From NCBI GenBank assembly GCA_017936205.1, contig JAGBGB010000074.1, positions 1 to 14,744 on the forward strand: 14,744 bases of DNA. Reading direction: 5' to 3'. The notes under the pieces are model-generated. The model saw nothing but the letters and a program-made list of their open reading frames with translations, did no database searches and was not told the DNA's origin. Both the position numbers and the translations under genes were made by a program. This document shows positions 1-7,434 of this stretch, one piece after another. Position 1 is the stretch's first letter. Each line of letters opens with the position of its first letter. Source of the stretch: Oscillospiraceae bacterium. Lineage in GTDB: Bacteria; Bacillota; Clostridia; Oscillospirales; Oscillospiraceae.

Positions 1-108
1 AAATTACATCATTTTCGGTGGTTTTTGTGTTCATGGCGTTACGCCATGAACCGGACGCGCAATGCGCGCCCCTACGAAGGGGTAAATCAAACTGTTCGAT
101 AAATCGGA
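1..108 (+). repeat. Dispersed palindromic repeat, copy 1 (cut by window edge)
   Basis: This intergenic element is made of successive small hairpins. The first has a perfect 10-bp stem (GTTCATGGCG at 29-38 with CGCCATGAAC at 42-51). The second is CGCGC-AAT-GCGCG at 56-68. The third is CCCCT/AGGGG at 69-82. A nearly identical copy in inverse orientation lies at 12804-12906, and a third copy sharing only the core and 3' part lies at 12930-13015. It sits downstream of the tpiA terminator. It has no convincing gene: short open frames reading VGARIARP across it occur because the repeat happens to lack stops. It may extend left of the window. Confidence 0.85.
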
Positions 109-139
109 ATTTGAGGTGCTGTTTTTTGCTTTGTGGTAT

Positions 140-178
140 AAAAACATCGGCTCTGCTGTTGTTTTAGCAGAGCCGATG
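140..178 (-). terminator. Rho-independent terminator of tpiA operon
   Basis: A perfect 13-bp stem (CATCGGCTCTGCT at 145-157 with AGCAGAGCCGATG at 166-178) encloses an 8-nt loop. It is followed on the minus strand by a U-run, seen as the A-run at 140-144 on the plus strand. It lies 18 bp beyond the tpiA stop codon, so it closes the trmL-pgk-tpiA transcript. Confidence 0.93.
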
Positions 179-196
179 GGGTGTTTTATGTTGGAA

Positions 197-973
197 TTAG
201 GTGGTGGGCTGGTTGGCGTCTTCGATGATCTTAACGAACTTCTCGGGAACCAAGCTTGCACCGCCGATGAGACCGCCGTCAATGTCGGGCTGAGCCAGCA
301 GCTCGTAGGCGTTCTTGTCGTTCATGGAGCCACCGTAGAGAATGGTGGTAGCACGAGCGTTCTTGGAGCCGAAGAGCTTGCGGACGACGGTACGGATGTG
401 CTGGCAGACTTCCTCAGCCTGCTCGGGGGTAGCGGTCTTGCCGGTGCCGATTGCCCAAATGGGCTCATAGGCGATGACGACCTTGCGGATCTTGTCCTCG
501 CTGATGCCTGCAAGGGCCAGCTTGATCTGCATAGTGATCCATTCCTCGGTAATGCCGCTCTCACGCTGTTCCAGAGTTTCGCCGCAGCAGACGATGGGGA
601 TCAGACCGGCGTTCAGGGCAGCTAAAGTCTTGGCATTGACCTCTGCATCGGTCTCGCCCATTTCACGGCGCTCGGAGTGACCGATGATGACATACTTACA
701 GCCTGCATCTACCAGCATAGAGGTAGAAATCTCACCGGTATATGCACCGGAAGCATTTGCATTGCAGTTCTCTGCACCGATGCCCACACGGGTATCACGG
801 GTAGCACGGACAGCAGCGGGGATGCAAACGGAAGGAACGCACAGGGCGATGTCACACCAACGACCTCTGGGGAGAATGGCCTTCAGTTCGGTCATAAAAG
901 CCTTGGTCTCGGAGGGGGTCTTGTTCATTTTCCAATTGCCGGCGATCAGAGTCTTGCGATACTTTCTGTTCAT
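197..973 (-). CDS. tpiA: Triosephosphate isomerase
   Basis: This cytoplasmic glycolytic enzyme interconverts dihydroxyacetone phosphate and glyceraldehyde 3-phosphate. The 258-residue protein has the usual length and the family signatures: AGNWKMN with Asn13 and Lys15 near the start, the electrophile His99 in IIGHSERR, the catalytic base Glu170 in AYEPIWAIGTGK (also the start of mobile loop 6), and the phosphate-binding GGS and GGLIGGASL loops near the C-terminus. The ATG at 973 is preceded by TAAGGAG on the minus strand, which fixes the start. It is the last gene of the operon, 45 bp after pgk, and is closed by the terminator at 140-178. No catalytic residue is missing, so it should be active. 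Confidence 0.98.
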   Translation of the reverse strand: MNRKYRKTLIAGNWKMNKTPSETKAFMTELKAILPRGRWCDIALCVPSVCIPAAVRATRDTRVGIGAENCNANASGAYTGEISTSMLVDAGCKYVIIGHSERREMGETDAEVNAKTLAALNAGLIPIVCCGETLEQRESGITEEWITMQIKLALAGISEDKIRKVVIAYEPIWAIGTGKTATPEQAEEVCQHIRTVVRKLFGSKNARATTILYGGSMNDKNAYELLAQPDIDGGLIGGASLVPEKFVKIIEDANQPTT

Positions 974-1018
974 GATGGGGATAATCTCCTTAAATATATA
1001 ATAGTATTTTGTAAAAAC

Positions 1019-2218
1019 TTATTTATCCTGCAGGCAGGCAATACCGGGCAGCTCCAGACCTTCTAAGAACTCCAGGCTTGCACCGCCGCCGGTGGAAATA
1101 TGGGTGATCTCATTGGCAAAGCCCAACTGTTCGCAGGCTGCTGCACTGTCGCCGCCGCCAACGATGGTCACGGCATCACTGTCGGCCAGAGCCTGCGCAA
1201 TAGCGATGGTACCCTTTGCCAGAGTGGGGTTCTCGAACACGCCCATGGGGCCGTTCCAAACAACGGTCTTAGCTTCCTTCACAGCCTCTGCGAAGAGCTT
1301 GCAGCTTTCCGGGCCGATGTCTACGCCGATCATATTCTCGGGGATGGCATCGCAGCCACAGTAAGCGACCTCGATCTCGGCATCAATGGGAGAGGGGAAG
1401 GACTCTACGATAGCGGTGTCGATGGGGAGCAGGAGCTTTACGCCCTTTTCTGCTGCCTTAGCCATCATGTCACGGCAGTATTCCAGCTTCTCTTCGTCCA
1501 GCAGGGACTTGCCGATGCCGTAGCCCTTAGCAGCCAAGAAGGTGTATGCCATGCCGCCGCCGATGATCAGGGTGTTGACCTTCTCCAGCAGGTTGTTGAT
1601 GACATTGAGCTTGTCGGAGACCTTGGAGCCACCCAGAATTGCCACGAAGGGACGGTCGGGATCTGCCAGAGCCTTGCCCATGATGGAAACTTCCTTCTGT
1701 ACCAGATAGCCACTGACAGCGGGCAGATAGTCTGCTACGCCTGCGGTGGAGGAGTGTGCACGGTGGGCGGTGCCGAAGGCATCGTTGACAAAAATGTCAG
1801 CCATGGAAGCCAGTTCCTTGGACAGCTCGGGATCGTTCTTGGTCTCTCCCTTAATGTAGCGTACATTCTCGATGAGCATGACATCGCCATCCTGCAGAGC
1901 AGCGGCCTTAGCCTTGGCATCCTCGCCGACTACATCGGCAGCCATGATGACTTCCTTACCCAGCAGCTCACTGAGACGATCTGCAACGATCTTCAGGGAC
2001 AGCTCAGGCTTCCACTCACCCTTGGGCTTGCCCATGTGGGAGCACAGGATCACACGAGCGCCGTTCTTGATCAGGTACTCGATGGTGGGCAGAGCAGCAA
2101 CAATACGCTTGTCACTGGTGATCTTGCCTTCCTTGGTGGGGACGTTGAAATCGCAGCGGCACAGAACACGCTTGCCACGGACTTCGATCTCTTCTACGGA
2201 TTTCTTGTTGTAGTTCAT
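1019..2218 (-). CDS. pgk: Phosphoglycerate kinase
   Basis: This enzyme transfers the acyl phosphate of 1,3-bisphosphoglycerate to ADP, the first ATP-yielding step of glycolysis, in the cytoplasm. The 399-residue protein matches the normal bacterial length. The N-terminal substrate domain shows RCDFNVP (Asp23, Asn25) and the basic SHMGKPKG segment. The hinge and nucleotide domain show [17 protein letters not shown] and the GGGDSAAA loop followed by STGGGASLE at the C-terminus. The start is supported by a GGAGGG ribosome site seen upstream of the ATG at 2218. It lies 20 bp after trmL and 45 bp before tpiA, so the three are probably one transcript. A pgk-tpiA pairing is common in Firmicutes; gapA and gpmI are not in this window. 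Confidence 0.98.
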   Translation of the reverse strand: MNYNKKSVEEIEVRGKRVLCRCDFNVPTKEGKITSDKRIVAALPTIEYLIKNGARVILCSHMGKPKGEWKPELSLKIVADRLSELLGKEVIMAADVVGEDAKAKAAALQDGDVMLIENVRYIKGETKNDPELSKELASMADIFVNDAFGTAHRAHSSTAGVADYLPAVSGYLVQKEVSIMGKALADPDRPFVAILGGSKVSDKLNVINNLLEKVNTLIIGGGMAYTFLAAKGYGIGKSLLDEEKLEYCRDMMAKAAEKGVKLLLPIDTAIVESFPSPIDAEIEVAYCGCDAIPENMIGVDIGPESCKLFAEAVKEAKTVVWNGPMGVFENPTLAKGTIAIAQALADSDAVTIVGGGDSAAACEQLGFANEITHISTGGGASLEFLEGLELPGIACLQDK

Positions 2219-2238
2219 AAAAACCCTCCAAATGTAAG

Positions 2239-2748
2239 TTAAAGATTGGGAGCGTAAGAGGAGGCTTCCTCTTTCATTTTCCCGTGATCCTTGAGATGTG
2301 GGAAATTTTGTTGACGCAGGGCTTCAAAGACAGCCACGGCAACGCTGTTGCTCAGGTTCAGACTCCGAGCTTGCTCCCGCATGGGGATCCGGACACAATC
2401 CTCGTAGTGCTGCATCAAAAAGCTTTCAGGCAGCCCCTTTGTTTCTTTGCCGAAGAAGAGGTAGCAGCCTTCCTCGTAGTCGACCTCGGTATAGGCAGCA
2501 GGAGCCTTGGTGGAGAACAGCCGCATTTGAGAAATACGGTTCTGCTCAAAGAAGGCATCCAGAGACTTGTACACCCGAACATCTACCAGATTCCAGTAGT
2601 CCAGCCCTGCACGCTTCACAGCGGAGGCAGAAATATCGAAGCCAAGAGGCTCGATCAAATGGAGGACAGCACCGGTGGCGGCACAGGTACGGGCGATGTT
2701 CCCCGTATTCTGTGGGATCTCGGGTTCGACTAAAACGATATTGATCAT
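2239..2748 (-). CDS. trmL: tRNA (cytidine/uridine-34 2'-O)-methyltransferase TrmL
   Basis: This SPOUT-class enzyme 2'-O-methylates the wobble nucleotide of tRNA-Leu species using S-adenosylmethionine. The 169-residue protein carries the three SPOUT motifs: [14 protein letters not shown] near residues 9-22, [11 protein letters not shown] around 97-107, and RIPM...[19 protein letters not shown] around 120-145. The last two form the trefoil-knot cofactor site. A charged tail of about 25 residues follows the knot, slightly longer than in the Escherichia coli protein. The start at 2748 has a weak ribosome site (GAGGT about 13 nt upstream), so the gene may be modestly translated. It is the first gene of the trmL-pgk-tpiA unit; the link to glycolysis is positional only. 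Confidence 0.94.
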   Translation of the reverse strand: MINIVLVEPEIPQNTGNIARTCAATGAVLHLIEPLGFDISASAVKRAGLDYWNLVDVRVYKSLDAFFEQNRISQMRLFSTKAPAAYTEVDYEEGCYLFFGKETKGLPESFLMQHYEDCVRIPMREQARSLNLSNSVAVAVFEALRQQNFPHLKDHGKMKEEASSYAPNL

Positions 2749-2804
2749 AGCTTAGAACACGACCTCAACAGGGCAAAATTTTTGCGTAAGAGCTTACCCA
2801 CGAT

Positions 2805-2833
2805 ATTCTATGATATTTTGAGTCAAAATTCAA
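2805..2833 (-). promoter_or_regulatory. Putative sigma-A promoter for trmL-pgk-tpiA
   Basis: On the minus strand a TTGAAT -35 (plus 2828-2833) and a TAGAAT -10 (plus 2805-2810) are separated by exactly 17 bp. Transcription would begin near 2798, about 50 nt before the trmL start. A short dyad GTAAG-AG-CTTAC (2786-2797) lies at the expected transcript 5' end and may be a leader hairpin or operator. This is a consensus match only. Confidence 0.6.
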
Positions 2834-2892
2834 CTGTTTTTCTTGATTTTTCAAAATAATTTTCAAACTGTTTACGAAACAAGATTTCGCAG

Positions 2893-2921
2893 TTGCCTTT
2901 TGGAGGTTTTTTGAGTATACT
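2893..2921 (+). promoter_or_regulatory. Putative sigma-A promoter for the chrA-ktr operon
   Basis: TTGCCT (2893-2898), 17 bp, then TATACT (2916-2921). It lies 25 bp upstream of the first chromate-transporter start and is divergent from the trmL promoter. The sequence between the two promoters is AT-rich, and I can assign no known operator to it. Confidence 0.65.
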
Positions 2922-2946
2922 TAGGAGAGAAAAGGAGGCAAATAAT

Positions 2947-3516
2947 ATGACTATGAAAGAAAAATGGAAGAAGGCTCTGGAGCTTTTCGGGATCTTCTTC
3001 AAGATCGGAGCCTTTACCTTCGGCGGCGGCTACGCCATGATCCCTCTAATCGAATATGAAACCGCAGAAAAGCGTAAGCTTATTGATAAAAAGGAAATTT
3101 CTGACATCGTGGCAATTGCGGAATCCACTCCAGGACCTATCGCCATTAACTCTGCAACCTTTGTTGGCTACCGTAGCTGTGGGGTTCTGGGCTCTGCTAT
3201 GGCAACCTTAGGAGTGGTGCTGCCCTCACTGGTGATCATTCTGCTCATTGCCTTCTTCCTGAGGAAGATCATGGATAATCGAATCGTACAGTATGCCTTC
3301 TTTGGCATCCGCGCCGGTGTGTTGGCTCTCATTGTGAAAGCAGTGGTCAACTTCTTCAAGCGGGCGGATCATGGGGTGTTCGGTATTACGATCATGATAG
3401 CAGCCTTCCTGTGGTCGGCTATATTGGATTGGAGCGTCATTGCTCTCATTGCTCTGTGCGCTGTGGCAGGAATGCTCTACTGCGGCTATGCCAGAAGAAA
3501 GGGGTGGATGGAATGA
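2947..3516 (+). CDS. Chromate transporter family protein, first half-size subunit
   Basis: This is an integral membrane protein of the short-chain CHR (ChrA) family. Pairs of such half-size proteins are thought to act together as one transporter for chromate or another oxyanion. The 189-residue protein shows the family signatures FTFGGGYAMIPL (residues 23-34) and ESTPGP (59-64), then several hydrophobic helices, including ones around 83-104 and 150-180. I chose the ATG at 2947 because AAAGGAGG lies just upstream; the in-frame ATG at 2893 falls inside the -35 box and has no such site. It overlaps the next gene by 4 bp (ATGA), the usual sign of coupled translation. The substrate cannot be read from sequence; chromate resistance is only one possibility. 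Confidence 0.92.
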   Translation: MTMKEKWKKALELFGIFFKIGAFTFGGGYAMIPLIEYETAEKRKLIDKKEISDIVAIAESTPGPIAINSATFVGYRSCGVLGSAMATLGVVLPSLVIILLIAFFLRKIMDNRIVQYAFFGIRAGVLALIVKAVVNFFKRADHGVFGITIMIAAFLWSAILDWSVIALIALCAVAGMLYCGYARRKGWME

Positions 3517-4091
3517 TCAGTGAAGGAATGATCTACTTAGAGCTGTTCTACACCTTCTTTACCGTTGGTCTGTTTACCTTCGGCGGCGGCTATGCCATGC
3601 TGCCCCTGATCCAGCAGAAGGTTCTGGAAAAGGGTTGGCTGACCTTAGAAGAGATTGTGGACTTCGTGGCAGTGTCTGAATCTACTCCCGGTCCCTTTGC
3701 AGTGAATATATCCACCTATGTCGGCGCAGAAGTGGGAGGGGTCCTTGGATCCGTGTGTGCTACCTTGGGCGTAGTGCTGCCCTCATTTATTGTCATTCTG
3801 ATCGTAGCCAAGTGTTACATCCGCTTTAAGAACAGTAAGCTGGTATCCGGCGCCATGTTTGCCCTCCGTGCAACGGTAGTGGGGCTTATGGCAGGTGCGG
3901 TGTTCGGTATGCTCCCTACAGTGTTCCTTAGCACCGGGATCGCATGGACCAGTTTGCTAACGGCGGAGTTCCTGTGCTCTGCGGTGATATTCCTGACGAT
4001 GCTGGTACTGGCACTGAAGAAGGTCAGTCCGATTATTCTGATCCTCTGCTCTGCTGCAGCGGGAATTATCAGCGGCTTGCTATTCTTATAA
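3513..4091 (+). CDS. Chromate transporter family protein, second half-size subunit
   Basis: This is the partner of the preceding gene and its paralogue, with the same two signatures at nearly the same positions: FTFGGGYAMLPL (21-32) and SESTPGPFAVN (55-65). It has 192 residues and hydrophobic helices across the C-terminal half, ending in a very hydrophobic segment. The start at 3513 lies in the ATGA overlap with the upstream stop, supporting co-translation and a heterodimeric transporter in the cytoplasmic membrane. The gap to ktrB is only 16 bp, so potassium uptake genes probably share the transcript. Family membership is clear; substrate and direction of transport are inference. Confidence 0.92.
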   Translation: MISEGMIYLELFYTFFTVGLFTFGGGYAMLPLIQQKVLEKGWLTLEEIVDFVAVSESTPGPFAVNISTYVGAEVGGVLGSVCATLGVVLPSFIVILIVAKCYIRFKNSKLVSGAMFALRATVVGLMAGAVFGMLPTVFLSTGIAWTSLLTAEFLCSAVIFLTMLVLALKKVSPIILILCSAAAGIISGLLFL

Positions 4092-4107
4092 CCAATAGGA
4101 GGGTGTT

Positions 4108-5436
4108 ATGAAGATTCGTATGTCGCCTACCCGTCTGATCGCTTTCGGCTTTCTTATGGTGATCCTGGTGGGTGCCTTGCTTCTTATGCTACCTGTATCC
4201 TCGAAGGGGGAGCCGGTGAGCTTCTTGGATGCACTGTTTACTGCAACCAGCGCCACCTGTGTTACGGGATTGGTGGTTCTGGATACCTTTACGAGCTGGA
4301 CAGGCTTCGGACAGGTCGTGATTCTGCTGCTGATCCAGATCGGAGGCTTGGGATTAATGACGGTGATTACCCTGTTCTCCTTCGCATTGGGGAAGAGACT
4401 GGGATTGTATAACCGCATTGTTTTGATGCAGTCTGCGGGGAATATGACCCTTAGCGGCATCGGCAGCCTGATACGCAGGATCATTCCCTTTACCTTTGTG
4501 ATCGAGGCGTTGGGTGCTGCGCTGCTGGCGATCCGCTTTATCCCTGAATTCGGCTTCGGGAAGGGGCTGTGGTTCTCGGCGTTCCACTCTGTTTCTGCCT
4601 TCTGCAATGCAGGCTTTGATTTGATGGGCGGCAGAGCGCCTTTCTCCTCTATGACCCACTATGTTGCAGATCCTTTGGTTACGCTGACGCTTTCGGCTTT
4701 GATCATCATTGGAGGTCTGGGCTTCCTTGTATGGAGAGATATTCGGAATCAGGGATTTCATTTTTCGAAATACCAGCTTCATACCAAGCTGGTTCTGGTG
4801 AGCTCTGCAGCTCTGCTTTTTGGAGGCTGGCTCCTGTTCCTGATCTTTGAATGGAATGCGGCAATGGAGGGACTGACTGTGCCTCAGAAGCTGCTGGCAG
4901 CCTTCTTCCAGTCTGTAACGCCTCGGACGGCAGGCTTTAACACCTTGGACCTGAACAAGCTGTCCGAATCCGGCAATCTGCTGACCAATGTGCTGATGCT
5001 CATTGGAGGATCTCCCGGCTCCACGGCAGGCGGCATGAAAACAACCACCGTTGCGGTGCTTCTGCTGTGCACATGGACCTCCGCCAGAGGCCGCAGGAGG
5101 GATCATGCTTTCTGCTATTCTCTGGATCGTGATATGCTCCGGCAGGCTGCCTCCATTGTAATGATCTATTTGACTATGGCCATTGTTGCCATTCTACTCC
5201 TATGTGCCATGGAGCCTATTACCATAAAGCAGGCTATGTTCGAGGTCAATTCCGCCATTGGAACGGTAGGCTGCACCCTTGGCATTACCCCTCAATTGGG
5301 GGTGGCAAGTCAGATCTTAGTGATCCTGCTGATGTATGTGGGACGACTTGGAGGTCTGACCTTTACTCTGATTTTTGCACGGCAGCGACCGGAGCCGCCT
5401 ATTGATCGGCCTACAGGAAAGCTGCTCATCGGATAA
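4108..5436 (+). CDS. ktrB: Ktr-type potassium transporter, membrane subunit
   Basis: This is the ion-conducting subunit of a TrkH/KtrB potassium uptake system in the cytoplasmic membrane. The 442-residue protein has the length typical of KtrB rather than the longer TrkH. The four pore loops with their selectivity glycines are visible: SATCVTGL (Gly54), SAFCNAGFDL (Gly169), TPRTAGFNT (Gly276) and SAIGTVGCTLG (Gly388). Each lies between hydrophobic helices. The segment GGSPGSTAGGMKTTT (300-314) matches the flexible intramembrane loop of M2C in the third repeat, the gate controlled by KtrA. An AGGAGG site precedes the ATG. It is followed 17 bp later by ktrA, its usual partner. In Bacillus such systems are sodium-dependent. 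Confidence 0.95.
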   Translation: MKIRMSPTRLIAFGFLMVILVGALLLMLPVSSKGEPVSFLDALFTATSATCVTGLVVLDTFTSWTGFGQVVILLLIQIGGLGLMTVITLFSFALGKRLGLYNRIVLMQSAGNMTLSGIGSLIRRIIPFTFVIEALGAALLAIRFIPEFGFGKGLWFSAFHSVSAFCNAGFDLMGGRAPFSSMTHYVADPLVTLTLSALIIIGGLGFLVWRDIRNQGFHFSKYQLHTKLVLVSSAALLFGGWLLFLIFEWNAAMEGLTVPQKLLAAFFQSVTPRTAGFNTLDLNKLSESGNLLTNVLMLIGGSPGSTAGGMKTTTVAVLLLCTWTSARGRRRDHAFCYSLDRDMLRQAASIVMIYLTMAIVAILLLCAMEPITIKQAMFEVNSAIGTVGCTLGITPQLGVASQILVILLMYVGRLGGLTFTLIFARQRPEPPIDRPTGKLLIG

Positions 5437-5453
5437 CGAAAGGAGACTGTGAT

Positions 5454-6104
5454 ATGAAATCTGTTTTGATCATTGGTATGGGCAGAATGGGGAAGCATCT
5501 TGCCCACAAAATGCAGAAGCTTGGGAACGATGTGATGATCGTGGACTCGGATCGGGAAATCATTGATGCCATCAGTGAGGACTTTACCAATGCCAATATC
5601 TGCGACTGCACCAACGAGGCAGTGATCCGAGCCATAGGAGTGGATAACTTCGATATTTGCTTTGTGACCATAGGAGAGGATTTTCAGGCCTCACTGGTGA
5701 TTACCAGCTTGCTGAAGAAGCACGGCGCACGGAAGATCGTAGCCAAGGCCAATCAGGATATTCAGGCAGAGCTGCTGCGAACCATCGGAGCCGACGAAAT
5801 TGTCAATGCGGAGGAGGAGCTGGCAGAATATCTGGCAGTTCGCTATAATTCCGACAATATTTTCGACTATGTGTCCTTGACGGATGAGTATTCCCTGTAT
5901 GAGCTGCCTGTTCCGGAGCACTGGGTAGGGAAGACCCTTGTGGAGCTGGATGTTCGGCGGAAGTATAATATCAATGTGATTGCTGTCAAGAACGGTGAGT
6001 CCATGAATCCAAACCTTGGCCCGGGCTACCATTTCCAACAGGGAGACCACATTCTGGTCATTGGAAAGTTTGATGAAGCGTTTAGAATTACGGAAGATAA
6101 ATAG
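5454..6104 (+). CDS. ktrA: Ktr potassium uptake gating subunit (RCK/TrkA-N, TrkA-C)
   Basis: This cytoplasmic regulatory subunit forms a ring on KtrB and opens or closes it in response to bound nucleotide (ATP/ADP, NAD(H)) and, in some species, cyclic di-AMP. Residues 1-130 form the RCK_N Rossmann domain with GMGRMG (8-13) and the acidic Asp31 at the end of the second strand. Residues about 135-216 form the RCK_C ligand domain. The length of 216 is standard. An AAAGGAG site lies upstream of the ATG, and it ends the chrA-chrA-ktrB-ktrA operon. Its last 45 or so codons have a diverged, broken second copy at 7665-7821, beyond the AT-rich cassette. Confidence 0.96.
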   Translation: MKSVLIIGMGRMGKHLAHKMQKLGNDVMIVDSDREIIDAISEDFTNANICDCTNEAVIRAIGVDNFDICFVTIGEDFQASLVITSLLKKHGARKIVAKANQDIQAELLRTIGADEIVNAEEELAEYLAVRYNSDNIFDYVSLTDEYSLYELPVPEHWVGKTLVELDVRRKYNINVIAVKNGESMNPNLGPGYHFQQGDHILVIGKFDEAFRITEDK

Positions 6105-6130
6105 GCTATTTCTATGTAATGGTTAACAAC

Positions 6131-6169
6131 AGGGGTAGAAACTGCAGATAAACTGCGGTTTCTACCCCT
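6131..6169 (+). terminator. Hairpin terminator after ktrA
   Basis: A 17-bp stem (6131-6147 with 6153-6169, core GGGGTAGAAAC/GTTTCTACCCC, one G-U pair) has a 5-nt loop. The following tract is AT-rich (ATAATAAACGATTTTATTA) rather than a pure T-run, so termination may be less efficient than at a classic site. It lies 26 bp past the ktrA stop and may also stop minus-strand transcripts arriving from the lipoprotein genes. Confidence 0.75.
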
Positions 6170-6223
6170 ATAATAAACGATTTTATTAATGCTTATGTAT
6201 TACAATATTCTCTTTTTCAACTG

Positions 6224-6685
6224 TTATTGCAACCAGCTTCTTAAGTCACTTAAACTTTCAAAAACAGCTACTTCTGTATCTCCGTCTTTGTTCAAAACTC
6301 GATATCTGAAATGAATGAGTGTCGCTTCATTATTTCGTTCCACGATTTCTACTCCCAATTCACTTTGGGTAGTGTCAAACTCAATACAGTAATCGCTGCA
6401 ATATACTATTTTGGTTTCCGATATTCGATAGTTCTGCGAAAAGACCCATGCATGATACTTTAGGAGTTGCGCTAGCGTTCCATCATAGCGGAAATTTTTT
6501 CCACGAAGACTGTTGGTATCTGAAAAACTGTGGGCTTCTCCATCAAATTCACGGGGTATCTCAACGTTATCGGCACTTCCACTATAATATAATGATCCAT
6601 TATCTTTCATTTCAAAACTATTTGAACAAGCGGCAAGCAAAGTAACACAAATCAATATAAATAAAAATATCGTGTTTTTTTTCAT
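6224..6685 (-). CDS. Small lipoprotein of unknown function (second gene of cassette)
   Basis: I do not recognise this protein. It has 153 residues, starting with a lipoprotein signal: KK, a hydrophobic stretch, and the lipobox LAAC with Cys20, so it should be lipid-anchored on the outer face of the membrane. The mature part is polar and aromatic, contains two further cysteines in the segment YCSDYC (about residues 95-100) and no obvious catalytic motif. It begins 8 bp after the preceding gene's stop with GAGGA upstream, so both are one transcript. Base composition is clearly more AT-rich than the ktr genes, pointing to a different origin. An immunity-like or sensor role is possible but unsupported. 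Confidence 0.82.
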   Translation of the reverse strand: MKKNTIFLFILICVTLLAACSNSFEMKDNGSLYYSGSADNVEIPREFDGEAHSFSDTNSLRGKNFRYDGTLAQLLKYHAWVFSQNYRISETKIVYCSDYCIEFDTTQSELGVEIVERNNEATLIHFRYRVLNKDGDTEVAVFESLSDLRSWLQ

Positions 6686-6693
6686 TTAAATCC

Positions 6694-7317
6694 TCACTTT
6701 TCCCATGCAGCATAGTATACTTCAACAGGTGTCTCACTGTCAAACGATGTCAAAAGTTCTAATTTAGTCCAGTAGAAGTCTGTGGACAAATCCCAACTCC
6801 ATCCATAATACACATTGCTATCTATTTCTTTCGTAAAATTTCCAAGTGCATGTAAATAGCATTCTTTTATTGTTGCTGCATAATCTTGGGCATCATGTTT
6901 TTCTTCAGCGGTGGGTACATATTTGTCATCGGGCCCATTGGATTTCCAAGTGTCAAGGTTAGAATATTCGTAACAAAAACCTGCTTCCTCTAAAAAACCG
7001 TCGTTAAATTGAAACCAGAGAGTGCCTTTTTCTCCATAAAAGGAAAAGTTATCGTATTCAAGTTCCGTACCATTATTACTGTATCTTGGTTCACCCAGAG
7101 AGGTGATTATATCCTCTGCTGTAGTCCTCTCGTTGATCCAAAGAAACGGGTCTTGAGAAAGCGCGATTTCTTCTTGGACTACGGTAGTTGTTTTTGTGGA
7201 TTTTGTTTCTTCCTTTTGACTTGACATTGATACTTTCTCCTCGTTGGCTGAAGTGCTGCACGCATATAATACCCAGGTGCACATCAATAGTAAAATGGAT
7301 ATAGCCAATTTTTTCAT
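6694..7317 (-). CDS. Small lipoprotein of unknown function (first gene of cassette)
   Basis: This is a 207-residue predicted lipoprotein: a KK start, hydrophobic core, and lipobox LYAC with Cys20. A Ser/Thr/Lys/Glu-rich linker (about 21-50) precedes a compact domain. Within the domain, TTAEDIITSLGEPRY and the following alternation of aromatic and glycine residues (GTLWFQFNDGFLEEAGF) recall the SmpA/OmlA or BLIP-like fold found in many small bacterial lipoproteins. That resemblance is by eye only. The ribosome site AAGGAGG lies upstream of the ATG, and the promoter at 7357-7385 matches the consensus perfectly, so it is probably well expressed unless repressed by the divergent regulator. Codon use is AT-rich compared with its housekeeping neighbours. 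Confidence 0.85.
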   Translation of the reverse strand: MKKLAISILLLMCTWVLYACSTSANEEKVSMSSQKEETKSTKTTTVVQEEIALSQDPFLWINERTTAEDIITSLGEPRYSNNGTELEYDNFSFYGEKGTLWFQFNDGFLEEAGFCYEYSNLDTWKSNGPDDKYVPTAEEKHDAQDYAATIKECYLHALGNFTKEIDSNVYYGWSWDLSTDFYWTKLELLTSFDSETPVEVYYAAWEK

Positions 7318-7356
7318 CTGTCTTCTTCCTCCTTAATAGTGATATGGCTTGAGGGT

Positions 7357-7385
7357 ATTATAGCCCAATTACGGGCAATTGTCAA
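7357..7385 (-). promoter_or_regulatory. Perfect-consensus sigma-A promoter of the lipoprotein pair
   Basis: Read on the minus strand this is TTGACA (plus 7380-7385), 17 bp, TATAAT (plus 7357-7362): 12 of 12 consensus bases with ideal spacing. The spacer holds an inverted repeat, GCCC (7363-7366) and GGGC (7373-7376), placed as an operator would be. The -35 box is near-palindromic (TTGTCAA on plus) and so could also serve as -35 of a divergent promoter for the regulator gene at 7432, with a weak TACCAT -10 at 7402-7407. Confidence 0.85.
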
Positions 7386-7394
7386 TAGATAGAC

Positions 7395-7434
7395 CATACT
7401 ATACCATATGAATTAGGAGGCGAGGTATAGTATG
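7395..7434 (+). promoter_or_regulatory. Inverted repeat enclosing the SD and start codon of the regulator gene
   Basis: CATACTATACC (7395-7405) and GGTATAGTATG (7424-7434) are exact reverse complements. The 18-nt centre contains the ribosome site AGGAGG (7415-7420), and the right arm ends in the ATG start codon (7432-7434). As DNA it would suit a dimeric Cro/CI-type protein as an autoregulatory operator. As RNA it would form an 11-bp hairpin with the start codon buried in the stem. Which of these applies cannot be told from sequence. Confidence 0.75.

Noticed and set aside
1100..2242. Long open frame on the plus strand opposite pgk (380 codons)
   Set aside because: It is fully antisense to a clearly conserved enzyme, has no ribosome site and no recognisable protein. 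It is a by-product of the codon bias of pgk.
2834..2892. Defined operator in the trmL/chrA intergenic region
   Set aside because: Short dyads such as CGAAA/TTTCG are visible, but they are too short in an AT-rich stretch to claim a binding site.
2893..2946. Earlier in-frame start for the first chromate-transporter gene
   Set aside because: The ATG at 2893 lies in the putative -35 box and lacks a ribosome site. The ATG at 2947 has AAAGGAGG at the right distance and matches the family N-terminus.
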